Shown here: positions 51,601 through 63,722 of the stretch, one piece after another
Layout of the letters: the number at the start of each line of letters is the position of its first letter
How positions within the stretch are numbered: the first letter of the stretch is position 1
From: Lutraria lutraria
Taxonomy: Eukaryota; Mollusca; Bivalvia; Venerida; Mactridae
Assembly: GCA_964023205.1 (NCBI GenBank)
Contig: OZ026842.1
Location: forward strand, 9,951,407 to 10,015,406
Length of the DNA: 64,000 nucleotides
Direction: 5' to 3'
The notes under the pieces: model-generated
What the model was told of the DNA's origin: nothing
The model's database searches: none
What the model saw: the letters and a program-made list of their open reading frames with translations, nothing else
Position numbers and translations under genes: made by a program

Positions 51601-54209
51601 ACCATGTCCTCCCCCAGGTTGTCCGGTCATGCATTCTCCAGTCCGAGACCATGTCCCCCCCAGGTTGTCAGGTTATGCTTTCTCCAGTCCGAGACCATGT
51701 TCCCCACGCCCCGGTTGCCCGGTCATGCATTCTCCAGTCCGAGACCATGTCCTCCCCAGGTTGTCCGGTCATGCATTCTCCAGTCCGAGACCATGTCCTC
51801 CCCAAGTTGTCCGGTCATGCATTCTCCAGTCCGAGACCATGTCCTCCCCCAGGTTGTCCGGTCATGCATTCTCCAGTCCGAGACCATGTCCCCCCCAGGT
51901 TGTCCGGTCATGCTTTCTCCAGTCCGAGACCATGTTCCCCACGCCCCGGTTGCCCGGTCATGCATTCTCCAGTCCGGGACCATGTCCTCCCCAGGTTGTC
52001 CGGTCATGCATTCTCCAGTCCGAGACCATGTCCCCCCCAGGTTGTCCGGTCATGCTTTCTCCAGTCCGAGACCATGTTCCCCACTCCCCGGTTGCCCGGT
52101 CATGCATTCTCCAGTCCGAGACCATGTCCTTCCCAGGTTGTCCGGTCATGCATTCTCCAGTCCGAGACCATGTCCCCCCCAGGTTGTCCGGTCATGCTTT
52201 CTCCAGTCCGAGACCATGTTCCCCACTCCCCCGTTGCCCGGTCATGCATTCTCCAGTCAGAGACCATGTCCTCCCCAGGTTGTCCGGTCATGCATTCTCC
52301 AGTCCGAGACCATGTCCCCCCCAGGTTGTCAGGTTATGCATTCTCCAGTCCGAGACCATGTCCCCCCCAGGTTGTCCGGTCATGCTTTATCCAGTCCGAG
52401 ACCATGTCCTCCCAAGTTGTCCGGTCATGCATTCTCCAGTCCGAGACCATGTCCCCCCCCTCCTCGGTTGCCCGGTCATGCATTCTCCAGTCCGAGACCA
52501 TGTCCCCCCCAGGTTGCCCGGTCATGCATTCTCCAGTCCGAGACCATGTCCCCCCCAGGTTGTCCGGTCATGCTTTCTCCAGTCCGAGACCATGTTCCCC
52601 ACGCCCCTGTTGCCCGGTCATGCATTCTCCAGTCCGAGACCATGTCCCCCCCAGGTTGTCCGGTCATGCTTTCTCCAGTCCGAGACCATGTTCCCCACTC
52701 CCCGGTTGCCCGGTCATGCATTCTCCAGTCCGAGACCATGTCCTCCCCAAGTTGTCCGGTCATGCATTCTCCAGTCCGAGACCATGTCCCCCCCTCCCCG
52801 GTTGCCCGGTCATGCATTCTCCAGTCCGAGACCATGTCCTCCCCAGGTTGTCCGGTCATGCATTCTCCAGTCCGAGACCATGTCCCCCCCAGGTTGTCCG
52901 GTCATGCATTCTCCAGTCCGAGACCATGTCCCCCCCAGGTTGTCCGGTCATACTTTCTCCAGTCCGAGACCATGTTCCCCACGCCCCGGTTGCCCGGTCA
53001 TGCATTCTCCAGTCCGAGACCATGTCCTCCCCCAGGTTGTCCGGTCATGCATTCTCCAGTCCGAGACCATGTCCCCCCCAGGTTGTCCGGTCATGCTTTC
53101 TCCAGTCCGAGACCATGTTCCCCACGCCCCGGTTGCCCGGTCATGCATTCTCCAGTCCGAGACCATGTCCTCCCCAGGTTGTCCGGTCATGCATTCTCCA
53201 GTCCGAGACCATGTCCCCCCCAGGTTGTCCGGTCATGCTTTCTCCAGTCCGAGACCATGTTCCCCACTCCCCGGTTGCCCGGTCATGCATTCTCCAGTCC
53301 GAGACCATGTCTTCCCCAGGTTGTCCGGTCATGCATTCTCCAGTCCGAGACCATGTCCCCCCCAGGTTGTCCGGTCATGCTTTCTCCAGTCCGAGACCAT
53401 GTTCCCCACTCCCCGGTTGCCCGGTCATGCATTCTCCAGTCCGAGACCATGTCTTCCCCAGGTTGTCCGGTCATGCATTCTCCAGTCCGAGACCATGTCC
53501 CCCCCAGGTTGTCCGGTCATGCATTCTCCAGTCCGAGACCATGTTCCCCCCTTCCCGGTTGCCCGGTCATGCATTCTCCAGTCTGAGACCATGTTCCCCC
53601 CTCCCCGGTTGCCCGGTCATGCATTCTCCAGTCCGAGATTATGTCCTCCCCAGGTTGTCCGGTCATGCGTTCTCCAGTCCGAGACCATGTCCCCCCAGGT
53701 TGTCCGGTCATGCATTCTCCAGTCCGAGACCATGTCCCCCCCCAGGTTGTCCGGTCATTTTTTCTCCAGTCCGAGACCATGTTCCCCACGCCCCGGTTGC
53801 CCAGTCATGCTTTCTCCAGTCCGAGACCATGTCCTCCCCAAGTTGTCCGGTCATGCATTCTCCAGTCCGAGACCATGTCCCCCCTCCCCGGTTGCCCGGT
53901 CATGCATTCTCCAGTCCGAGACCATGTTCCCCCCTCCCCGGTTGCCCGGTCATGCATTCTCCAGTCTGAGACCATGTCCCCCCCTCCCCGGTTGCCCGGT
54001 CATGCATTCTCCAGTCCGAGACCATGTCCCCCCCAGGTTGTCCGGTCATGCTTTCTCCAGTTCGAGACCATGTCCTCCCCAAGTTGTCCGGTCATGCATT
54101 CTCCAGTCCGAGACCATGTCCCCCCCAGGTTGCCCGGTCATGCATTCTCCAGTCCGAGACCATGTCCCCCCCAGGTTGTCCGGTCATGCTTTCTCCAGTC
54201 CGAGACCAT
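48690..54209 (+). repeat. Large duplication in block G, left copy
   Basis: About 5.5 kb recurs at 54704-60225 at an offset of 6014, rising to 6015 and 6016 through single-base changes in C tracts and a lost T near 50990 (GACCAGTTCCCC in this copy, GACCATGTTCCCC in the other). Shared rare markers include ATTCGCCAGTCC, GACCGTGTCC, TCATGATTTCTCC, GTCAGGTTATGC and GAGATTATGTCC. The roughly 0.5 kb between the copies (54.21-54.70 kb) resembles the 44.7 kb region. Confidence 0.82.
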
Positions 54210-54550
54210 GTTCCCCACGCCCCGGTTGCCCGGTCATGCATTCTCCAGTCCGAGACCATGTCCTCCCCAGGTTGTCCGGTCATGCATTCTCCAGTCCGAG
54301 ACCATGTCGTCCCCAAGTTGTCCGGTCATGCATTCTCCAGTCCGAGACCATGTCCCCCCCAGGTTGCCCGGTCATGCATTCTCCAGTCCGAGACCATGTC
54401 CCCCCCAGGTTGTCCGGTCATGCTTTCTCCAGTCCGAGACCATGTTCCCCACGCCCCGGTTGCCCGGTCATGCATTCTCCAGTCCGAGACCATGTCCTCC
54501 CCAGGTTGTCCGGTCATGCATTCTCCAGTCCGAGACCATGTCGTCCCCAA
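54092..54550 (+). repeat. 234-bp tandem duplication
   Basis: The stretch at 54092-54316 is repeated at 54326-54550, 234 bp away (five units), including the rare ATGTCGTCCCCAAG unit in each copy. It sits at the junction between the two large block-G duplicates. Confidence 0.8.
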
Positions 54551-54703
54551 GTTGTCCGGTCATGCATTCTCCAGTCCGAGACCATGTCCTCCCCCAGGTT
54601 GTCCGGTCATGCATTCTCCAGTCCGAGACCATGTCCCCCCCAGGTTGTCCTGTCATGCTTTCTCCAGTCCGAGACCATGTTCCCCACGCCCCGGTTGCCC
54701 GGT

Positions 54704-57700
54704 CATGCATTCTCCAGTCCGAGACCATGTCCCCCCCAGGTTGTCCGGTCATGCTTTCTCCAGTCCGAGACCATGTCCCCTCCCCGGTTGCCCGGTCATG
54801 CATTCTCCAGTCCGAGACCATGTCCTCCTCAGGTTGTCCGGTCATGCATTCTCCAGTCCGAGACCATGTCCCCCCCAGGTTGTCCGGTCATGCTTTCTCC
54901 AGTCCGAGACCATGTTCCCCACGCCCCGGTTGCCCGGTCATGCTTTCTCCAGTCCGAGACCATGTCCTCCCCCAGGTTGTCCGGTCATGCATTCTCCAGT
55001 CCGAGACCATGTCCCCCCCAGGTTGTCTGGTCATGCTTTCTCCAGTCCGAGACCATGTTCCCCACTCCCCGGTTGCCCGGTCATGCTTTCTCCAGTCCGA
55101 GACCATGTCCTCCCCAAGTTGTCCGGTCATGCATTCTCCAGTCCGATACCATGTCCCCCCTCCCCGGTTGCCCGGTCATGCATTCTCCAGTCCGAGACCA
55201 TGTTCCCCCCTCCCCGGTTGCCCGGTCATGCATTCTCCAGTCTGAGACCATGTCCCCCCCTCCCCGGTTGCCCGGTCATGCATTCTCCAGTCCGAGACCA
55301 TGTCCCCCCCAGGTTGTCCGGTCATGCTTTCTCCAGTCCGAGACCATGACCTCCCCAAGTTGTCCGGTCATGCATTCTCCAGTCCGAGACCATGTCCCCC
55401 CCAGGTTGCCCGGTCATGCATTCTCCAGTCCGAGACCATGTCCCCCCCAGGTTGTCCGGTCATGCTTTCTCCAGTCCGAGACCATGTCCTCCCCAGGTTG
55501 TCCGGTCATGCATTCTCCAGTCCGAGACCATGTCCCCCCCCCCAGGTTGTCCGGTCATGCTTTCTCCAGTCCGAGACCATGTCCTCCCCAAGTTGTCCGG
55601 TCATGCTTTCTCCAGTCTGAGACCATGTCCCCCCCAGGTTGCCCGGTCATGCATTCGCCAGTCCGAGACCATGTCCCCCCCAGGTTGTCCGGTCATGCTT
55701 TCTCCAGTCCGAGACCATGTCCTCCCCAAGTTGTCCGGTCATGCATTCTCCAGTCCGAGACCATGTCCCCCCCCCCAGGTTGTCCGGTCATGCTTTCTCC
55801 AGTCCGAGACCATGTCCCCCCCAGGTTGTCCGGTCATGCTTTCTCCAGTCCGAGACCATGTTCCCCACTCCTCGGTTGCCCGGTCATGCATTCTCCAGTC
55901 CGAGACCATGTCTTCCCCACTCCCCGGTTGCCCGGTCATGCTTTCTCCAGTCCGAGACCATGTTCCCCACTCCCCGGTTGCCCGGTCATGCATTCTCCAG
56001 TCCGAGACCATGTCTTCCCCAGGTTGTCCGGTCATGCATTCTCCAGTCCGAGACCATGTCCCCCCCCAGGTTGTCCGGTCATGCATTCTCCAGTCCGAGA
56101 CCATGTCCCCCCCAGGTTGTCCGGTCATGCTTTCTCCAGTCCGAGACCATGTCCTCCCCAAGTTGTCCGGTCATGCATTCTCCAGTCCGAGACCGTGTCC
56201 CCCCCTCCCCGGTTGCCCGGTCATGCATTCTCCAGTCCGAGACCATGTCCCCCCCAGGTTGCCCGGTCATGCATTCTCCAGTCCGAGACCATGTCCCCCC
56301 CAGGTTGTCCGGTCATGATTTCTCCAGTCCGAGACCATGTTCCCCACGCCCCGGTTGCCCGGTCATGCATTCTCCAGTCCGAGACCATGTCCCCCCCAGG
56401 TTGTCCGGTCATGCTTTCTCCAGTCCGAGACCATGTTCCCCACTCCCCGGTTGCCCGGTCATGCATTCTCCAGTCCGAGACCATGTCCCCCCCAGGTTGT
56501 CCGGTCATGCTTTCTCCAGTCCGAGACCATGTTCCCCTCTCCCCGGTTGCCCGGTCATGCATTCTCCAGTCCGAGACCATGTCCCCCCCAGGTTGTCCGG
56601 TCATGCTTTCTCCAGTCCGAGACCATGTCCCCTCCCCGGTTGCCCGGTCATGCATTCTCCAGTCCGAGACCATGTCCTCCTCAGGTTGTCCGGTCATGCA
56701 TTCTCCAGTCCGAGACCATGTCCCCCCCAGGTTGTCCGGTCATGCTTTCTCCAGTCCGAGACCATGTTCCCCACGCCCCGGTTGCCCGGTCATGCTTTCT
56801 CCAGTCCGAGACCATGTCCTCCCCCAGGTTGTCCGGTCATGCATTCTCCAGTCCGAGACCATGTCCCCCCCAGGTTGTCTGGTCATGCTTTCTCCAGTCC
56901 GAGACCATGTTCCCCACTCCCCGGTTGCCCAGTCATGCTTTCTCCAGTCCGAGACCATGTCCCCCCCAGGTTGTCTGGTCATGCTTTCTCCAGTCCGAGA
57001 CCATGTTCCCCACTCCCCGGTTGCCCAGTCATGCTTTCTCCAGTCCGAGACCATGTCCTCCCCAAGTTGTCCGGTCATGCATTCTCCAGTCCGAGACCAT
57101 GTCCCCCCTCCCCGGTTGCCCGGTCATGCATTCTCCAGTCCGAGACCATGTTCCCCCCTCCCCGGTTGCCCGGTCATGCATTCTCCAGTCTGAGACCATG
57201 TCCCCCCCTCCCCGGTTGCCCGGTCATGCATTCTCCAGTCCGAGACCATGTCCCCCCCAGGTTGTCCGGTCATGCTTTCTCCAGTTCGAGACCATGTCCT
57301 CCCCAAGTTGTCCGGTCATGCATTCTCCAGTCCGAGACCATGTCCCCCCCAGGTTGCCCGGTCATGCATTCTCCAGTCCGAGACCATGTCCCCCCCAGGT
57401 TGTCCGGTCATGCTTTCTCCAGTCCGAGACCATGTCCTCCCCAGGTTGTCCGGTCATGCATTCTCCAGTCCGAGACCATGTCCCCCCAGGTTGTCCGGTC
57501 ATGCATTCTCCAGTCCGAGACCATGTCCCCCCCAGGTTGTCCGGTCATTTTTTCTCCAGTCCGAGACCATGTTCCCCACGCCCCGGTTGCCCGGTCATGC
57601 ATTCTCCAGTCCGAGACCATGTCCTCCCCCAGGTTGTCCGGTCATGCATTCTCCAGTCCGAGACCATGTCCCCCCCAGGTTGTCAGGTTATGCTTTCTCC

Positions 57701-60225
57701 AGTCCGAGACCATGTTCCCCACGCCCCGGTTGCCCGGTCATGCATTCTCCAGTCCGAGACCATGTCCTCCCCAGGTTGTCCGGTCATGCATTCTCCAGTC
57801 CGAGACCATGTCCTCCCCAAGTTGTCCGGTCATGCATTCTCCAGTCCGAGACCATGTCCTCCCCCAGGTTGTCCGGTCATGCATTCTCCAGTCCGAGACC
57901 ATGTCCCCCCCAGGTTGTCCGGTCATGCTTTCTCCAGTCCGAGACCATGTTCCCCACGCCCCGGTTGCCCGGTCATGCATTCTCCAGTCCGGGACCATGT
58001 CCTCCCCAGGTTGTCCGGTCATGCATTCTCCAGTCCGAGACCATGTCCCCCCCAGGTTGTCCGGTCATGCTTTCTCCAGTCCGAGACCATGTTCCCCACT
58101 CCCCGGTTGCCCGGTCATGCATTCTCCAGTCCGAGACCATGTCCTTCCCAGGTTGTCCGGTCATGCATTCTCCAGTCCGAGACCATGTCCCCCCCAGGTT
58201 GTCCGGTCATGCTTTCTCCAGTCCGAGACCATGTTCCCCACTCCCCCGTTGCCCGGTCATGCATTCTCCAGTCAGAGACCATGTCCTCCCCAGGTTGTCC
58301 GGTCATGCATTCTCCAGTCCGAGACCATGTCCCCCCCAGGTTGTCAGGTTATGCATTCTCCAGTCCGAGACCATGTCCCCCCCAGGTTGTCCGGTCATGC
58401 TTTATCCAGTCCGAGACCATGTCCTCCCAAGTTGTCCGGTCATGCATTCTCCAGTCCGAGACCATGTCCCCCCCCTCCTCGGTTGCCCGGTCATGCATTC
58501 TCCAGTCCGAGACCATGTCCCCCCCAGGTTGCCCGGTCATGCATTCTCCAGTCCGAGACCATGTCCCCCCCAGGTTGTCCGGTCATGCTTTCTCCAGTCC
58601 GAGACCATGTTCCCCACGCCCCTGTTGCCCGGTCATGCATTCTCCAGTCCGAGACCATGTCCCCCCCAGGTTGTCCGGTCATGCTTTCTCCAGTCCGAGA
58701 CCATGTTCCCCACTCCCCGGTTGCCCGGTCATGCATTCTCCAGTCCGAGACCATGTCCTCCCCAAGTTGTCCGGTCATGCATTCTCCAGTCCGAGACCAT
58801 GTCCCCCCCTCCCCGGTTGCCCGGTCATGCATTCTCCAGTCCGAGACCATGTCCTCCCCAGGTTGTCCGGTCATGCATTCTCCAGTCCGAGACCATGTCC
58901 CCCCCAGGTTGTCCGGTCATGCATTCTCCAGTCCGAGACCATGTCCCCCCCAGGTTGTCCGGTCATACTTTCTCCAGTCCGAGACCATGTTCCCCACGCC
59001 CCGGTTGCCCGGTCATGCATTCTCCAGTCCGAGACCATGTCCTCCCCCAGGTTGTCCGGTCATGCATTCTCCAGTCCGAGACCATGTCCCCCCCAGGTTG
59101 TCCGGTCATGCTTTCTCCAGTCCGAGACCATGTTCCCCACGCCCCGGTTGCCCGGTCATGCATTCTCCAGTCCGAGACCATGTCCTCCCCAGGTTGTCCG
59201 GTCATGCATTCTCCAGTCCGAGACCATGTCCCCCCCAGGTTGTCCGGTCATGCTTTCTCCAGTCCGAGACCATGTTCCCCACTCCCCGGTTGCCCGGTCA
59301 TGCATTCTCCAGTCCGAGACCATGTCTTCCCCAGGTTGTCCGGTCATGCATTCTCCAGTCCGAGACCATGTCCCCCCCAGGTTGTCCGGTCATGCTTTCT
59401 CCAGTCCGAGACCATGTTCCCCACTCCCCGGTTGCCCGGTCATGCATTCTCCAGTCCGAGACCATGTCTTCCCCAGGTTGTCCGGTCATGCATTCTCCAG
59501 TCCGAGACCATGTCCCCCCCAGGTTGTCCGGTCATGCATTCTCCAGTCCGAGACCATGTTCCCCCCTTCCCGGTTGCCCGGTCATGCATTCTCCAGTCTG
59601 AGACCATGTTCCCCCCTCCCCGGTTGCCCGGTCATGCATTCTCCAGTCCGAGATTATGTCCTCCCCAGGTTGTCCGGTCATGCGTTCTCCAGTCCGAGAC
59701 CATGTCCCCCCAGGTTGTCCGGTCATGCATTCTCCAGTCCGAGACCATGTCCCCCCCCCAGGTTGTCCGGTCATTTTTTCTCCAGTCCGAGACCATGTTC
59801 CCCACGCCCCGGTTGCCCAGTCATGCTTTCTCCAGTCCGAGACCATGTCCTCCCCAAGTTGTCCGGTCATGCATTCTCCAGTCCGAGACCATGTCCCCCC
59901 TCCCCGGTTGCCCGGTCATGCATTCTCCAGTCCGAGACCATGTTCCCCCCTCCCCGGTTGCCCGGTCATGCATTCTCCAGTCTGAGACCATGTCCCCCCC
60001 TCCCCGGTTGCCCGGTCATGCATTCTCCAGTCCGAGACCATGTCCCCCCCAGGTTGTCCGGTCATGCTTTCTCCAGTTCGAGACCATGTCCTCCCCAAGT
60101 TGTCCGGTCATGCATTCTCCAGTCCGAGACCATGTCCCCCCCAGGTTGCCCGGTCATGCATTCTCCAGTCCGAGACCATGTCCCCCCCAGGTTGTCCGGT
60201 CATGCTTTCTCCAGTCCGAGACCAT
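54704..60225 (+). repeat. Large duplication in block G, right copy
   Basis: Right-hand partner of 48690-54209. It keeps the T lost near 50990 in the other copy, so the left copy acquired that deletion after duplication, unless it is a sequencing error. Part of it (57016-59132) is copied a further time at 59808-61924. Confidence 0.82.
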
Positions 60226-61924
60226 GTCCTCCCCAGGTTGTCCGGTCATGCATTCTCCAGTCCGAGACCATGTCCCCCCAGGTTGTCCGGTCATGCATTC
60301 TCCAGTCCGAGACCATGTCCCCCCCAGGTTGTCCGGTCATTTTTTCTCCAGTCCGAGACCATGTTCCCCACGCCCCGGTTGCCCGGTCATGCATTCTCCA
60401 GTCCGAGACCATGTCCTCCCCCAGGTTGTCCGGTCATGCATTCTCCAGTCCGAGACCATGTCCCCCCCAGGTTGTCAGGTTATGCTTTCTCCAGTCCGAG
60501 ACCATGTTCCCCACGCCCCGGTTGCCCGGTCATGCATTCTCCAGTCCGAGACCATGTCCTCCCCAGGTTGTCCGGTCATGCATTCTCCAGTCCGAGACCA
60601 TGTCCTCCCCAAGTTGTCCGGTCATGCATTCTCCAGTCCGAGACCATGTCCTCCCCCAGGTTGTCCGGTCATGCATTCTCCAGTCCGAGACCATGTCCCC
60701 CCCAGGTTGTCCGGTCATGCTTTCTCCAGTCCGAGACCATGTTCCCCACGCCCCGGTTGCCCGGTCATGCATTCTCCAGTCCGGGACCATGTCCTCCCCA
60801 GGTTGTCCGGTCATGCATTCTCCAGTCCGAGACCATGTCCCCCCCAGGTTGTCCGGTCATGCTTTCTCCAGTCCGAGACCATGTTCCCCACTCCCCGGTT
60901 GCCCGGTCATGCATTCTCCAGTCCGAGACCATGTCCTTCCCAGGTTGTCCGGTCATGCATTCTCCAGTCCGAGACCATGTCCCCCCCAGGTTGTCCGGTC
61001 ATGCTTTCTCCAGTCCGAGACCATGTTCCCCACTCCCCCGTTGCCCGGTCATGCATTCTCCAGTCAGAGACCATGTCCTCCCCAGGTTGTCCGGTCATGC
61101 ATTCTCCAGTCAGAGACCATGTCCCCCCCAGGTTGTCAGGTTATGCATTCTCCAGTCCGAGACCATGTCCCCCCCAGGTTGTCCGGTCATGCTTTATCCA
61201 GTCCGAGACCATGTCCTCCCAAGTTGTCCGGTCATGCATTCTCCAGTCCGAGACCATGTCCCCCCCCTCCTCGGTTGCCCGGTCATGCATTCTCCAGTCC
61301 GAGACCATGTCCCCCCCAGGTTGCCCGGTCATGCATTCTCCAGTCCGAGACCATGTCCCCCCCAGGTTGTCCGGTCATGCTTTCTCCAGTCCGAGACCAT
61401 GTTCCCCACGCCCCTGTTGCCCGGTCATGCATTCTCCAGTCCGAGACCATGTCCCCCCCAGGTTGTCCGGTCATGCTTTCTCCAGTCCGAGACCATGTTC
61501 CCCACTCCCCGGTTGCCCGGTCATGCATTCTCCAGTCCGAGACCATGTCCTCCCCAAGTTGTCCGGTCATGCATTCTCCAGTCCGAGACCATGTCCCCCC
61601 CTCCCCGGTTGCCCGGTCATGCATTCTCCAGTCCGAGACCATGTCCTCCCCAGGTTGTCCGGTCATGCATTCTCCAGTCCGAGACCATGTCCCCCCCAGG
61701 TTGTCCGGTCATGCATTCTCCAGTCCGAGACCATGTCCCCCCCAGGTTGTCCGGTCATACTTTCTCCAGTCCGAGACCATGTTCCCCACGCCCCGGTTGC
61801 CCGGTCATGCATTCTCCAGTCCGAGACCATGTCCTCCCCCAGGTTGTCCGGTCATGCATTCTCCAGTCCGAGACCATGTCCCCCCCAGGTTGTCCGGTCA
61901 TGCTTTCTCCAGTCCGAGACCATG
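59808..61924 (+). repeat. Third copy of the 57.0-59.1 kb segment
   Basis: Same variant order as 57016-59132 at an offset of 2792. It ends in a hybrid unit at about 61921 where TGTTCCCC joins CAGGTTGTCC; the source copy continues with CACGCCCCGG. One additional AGTCAGAGACC occurs here (about 61110) that the source lacks. Confidence 0.8.
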
Positions 61925-62239
61925 TTCCCCCAGGTTGTCCGGTCATGCATTCTCCAGTCCGAGACCATGTCCCCCCCCAGGTTGTCCGGTCATTTTTTCT
62001 CCAGTCCGAGACCATGTTCCCCACGCCCCGGTTGCCCGGTCATGCATTCTCCAGTCCGAGACCATGTCCTCCCCCAGGTTGTCCGGTCATGCATTCTCCA
62101 GTCCGAGACCATGTCCCCCCCAGGTTGTCCGGTCATGCTTTCTCCAGTCCGAGACCATGTTCCCCACGCCCCGGTTGCCCGGTCATGCATTCTCCAGTCC
62201 GAGACCATGTCCTCCCCAGGTTGTCCGGTCATGCATTCT

Positions 62240-63718
62240 CCAGTCAGAGACCATGTCCTCCCCAGGTTGTCCGGTCATGCATTCTCCAGTCCGAGACCAT
62301 GTCCCCCCCAGGTTGTCAGGTTATGCATTCTCCAGTCCGAGACCATGTCCCCCCCAGGTTGTCCGGTCATGCTTTCTCCAGTCCGAGACCATGTCCTCCC
62401 CAAGTTGTCCGGTCATGCATTCTCCAGTCCGAGACCATGTCCCCCCCCTCCTCGGTTGCCCGGTCATGCATTCTCCAGTCCGAGACCATGTCCCCCCCAG
62501 GTTGCCCGGTCATGCATTCTCCAGTCCGAGACCATGTCCCCCCCAGGTTGTCCGGTCATGCTTTCTCCAGTCCGAGACCATGTTCCCCACGCCCCTGTTG
62601 CCCGGTCATGCATTCTCCAGTCCGAGACCATGTCCCCCCCAGGTTGTCCGGTCATGCTTTCTCCAGTCCGAGACCATGTTCCCCACTCCCCGGTTGCCCG
62701 GTCATGCATTCTCCAGTCCGAGACCATGTCCTCCCCAAGTTGTCCGGTCATGCATTCTCCAGTCCGAGACCATGTCCCCCCCTCCCCGGTTGCCCGGTCA
62801 TGCATTCTCCAGTCCGAGACCATGTCCTCCCCAGGTTGTCCGGTCATGCATTCTCCAGTCCGAGACCATGTCCCCCCCAGGTTGTCCGGTCATGCATTCT
62901 CCAGTCCGAGACCATGTCCCCCCCAGGTTGTCCGGTCATACTTTCTCCAGTCCGAGACCATGTTCCCCACGCCCCGGTTGCCCGGTCATGCATTCTCCAG
63001 TCCGAGACCATGTCCTCCCCCAGGTTGTCCGGTCATGCATTCTCCAGTCCGAGACCATGTCCCCCCCAGGTTGTCCGGTCATGCTTTCTCCAGTCCGAGA
63101 CCATGTTCCCCACGCCCCGGTTGCCCGGTCATGCATTCTCCAGTCCGAGACCATGTCCTCCCCAGGTTGTCCGGTCATGCATTCTCCAGTCCGAGACCAT
63201 GTCCCCCCCAGGTTGTCCGGTCATGCTTTCTCCAGTCCGAGACCATGTTCCCCACTCCCCGGTTGCCCGGTCATGCATTCTCCAGTCCGAGACCATGTCC
63301 CCCCCAGGTTGTCCGGTCATGCTTTCTCCAGTCCGAGACCATGTTCCCCACTCCCCGGTTGCCCGGTCATGCATTCTCCAGTCCGAGACCATGTCTTCCC
63401 CAGGTTGTCCGGTCATGCATTCTCCAGTCCGAGACCATGTCCCCCCCAGGTTGTCCGATCATGCATTCTCCAGTCCGAGACCATGTTCCCCCCTTCCCGG
63501 TTGCCCGGTCATGCATTCTCCAGTCTGAGACCATGTTCCCCCCTCCCCGGTTGCCCGGTCATGCATTCTCCAGTCCGAGATTATGTCCTCCCCAGGTTGT
63601 CCGGTCATGCGTTCTCCAGTCCGAGACCATGTCCCCCCAGGTTGTCCGGTCATGCATTCTCCAGTCCGAGACCATGTCCCCCCCCAGGTTGTCCGGTCAT
63701 GCATTCTCCAGTCCGAGA
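62240..63718 (+). repeat. Partial fourth copy of the same segment
   Basis: Follows 61.06-61.92 kb at an offset of 1181 and 58.3-59.7 kb at 3973, the latter falling to 3927 near the end (one 46-bp unit fewer). It reads GCTTTCTCC near 62372, where the other three copies carry GCTTTATCC, so it may preserve the older state or have been corrected by exchange. Confidence 0.7.
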
Positions 63719-63722
63719 CCAT

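Larger units (their letters stand above)
44372..63722 (+). repeat. Array block G, long spacer-free array
   Basis: About 19.3 kb of array, some 410 units, without a spacer. It opens like blocks C-F, with a 10-C tract and the TCATTTTTTCTCC unit. It is built from successive block duplications: a 1,375-bp shift (about 44.99-46.44 kb again at 46.37-47.81 kb), an approximately 6,015-bp shift (48.69-54.21 kb again at 54.70-60.23 kb), a 2,792-bp shift (57.02-59.13 kb again at 59.81-61.92 kb) and a partial fourth copy (62.2-63.7 kb). Markers restricted to its right part include GTCAGGTTATGC (51668, 52329, 57683, 58343, 60476, 61138, 62322), AGTCAGAGACC and GAGATTATGTCC (53637, 59652, 63580). Confidence 0.94.

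Noticed and set aside
227..63722. Centromeric satellite
   Set aside because: I see no CENP-B-box-like sequence, and nothing in the window ties it to a centromere. Location must come from the chromosome map.
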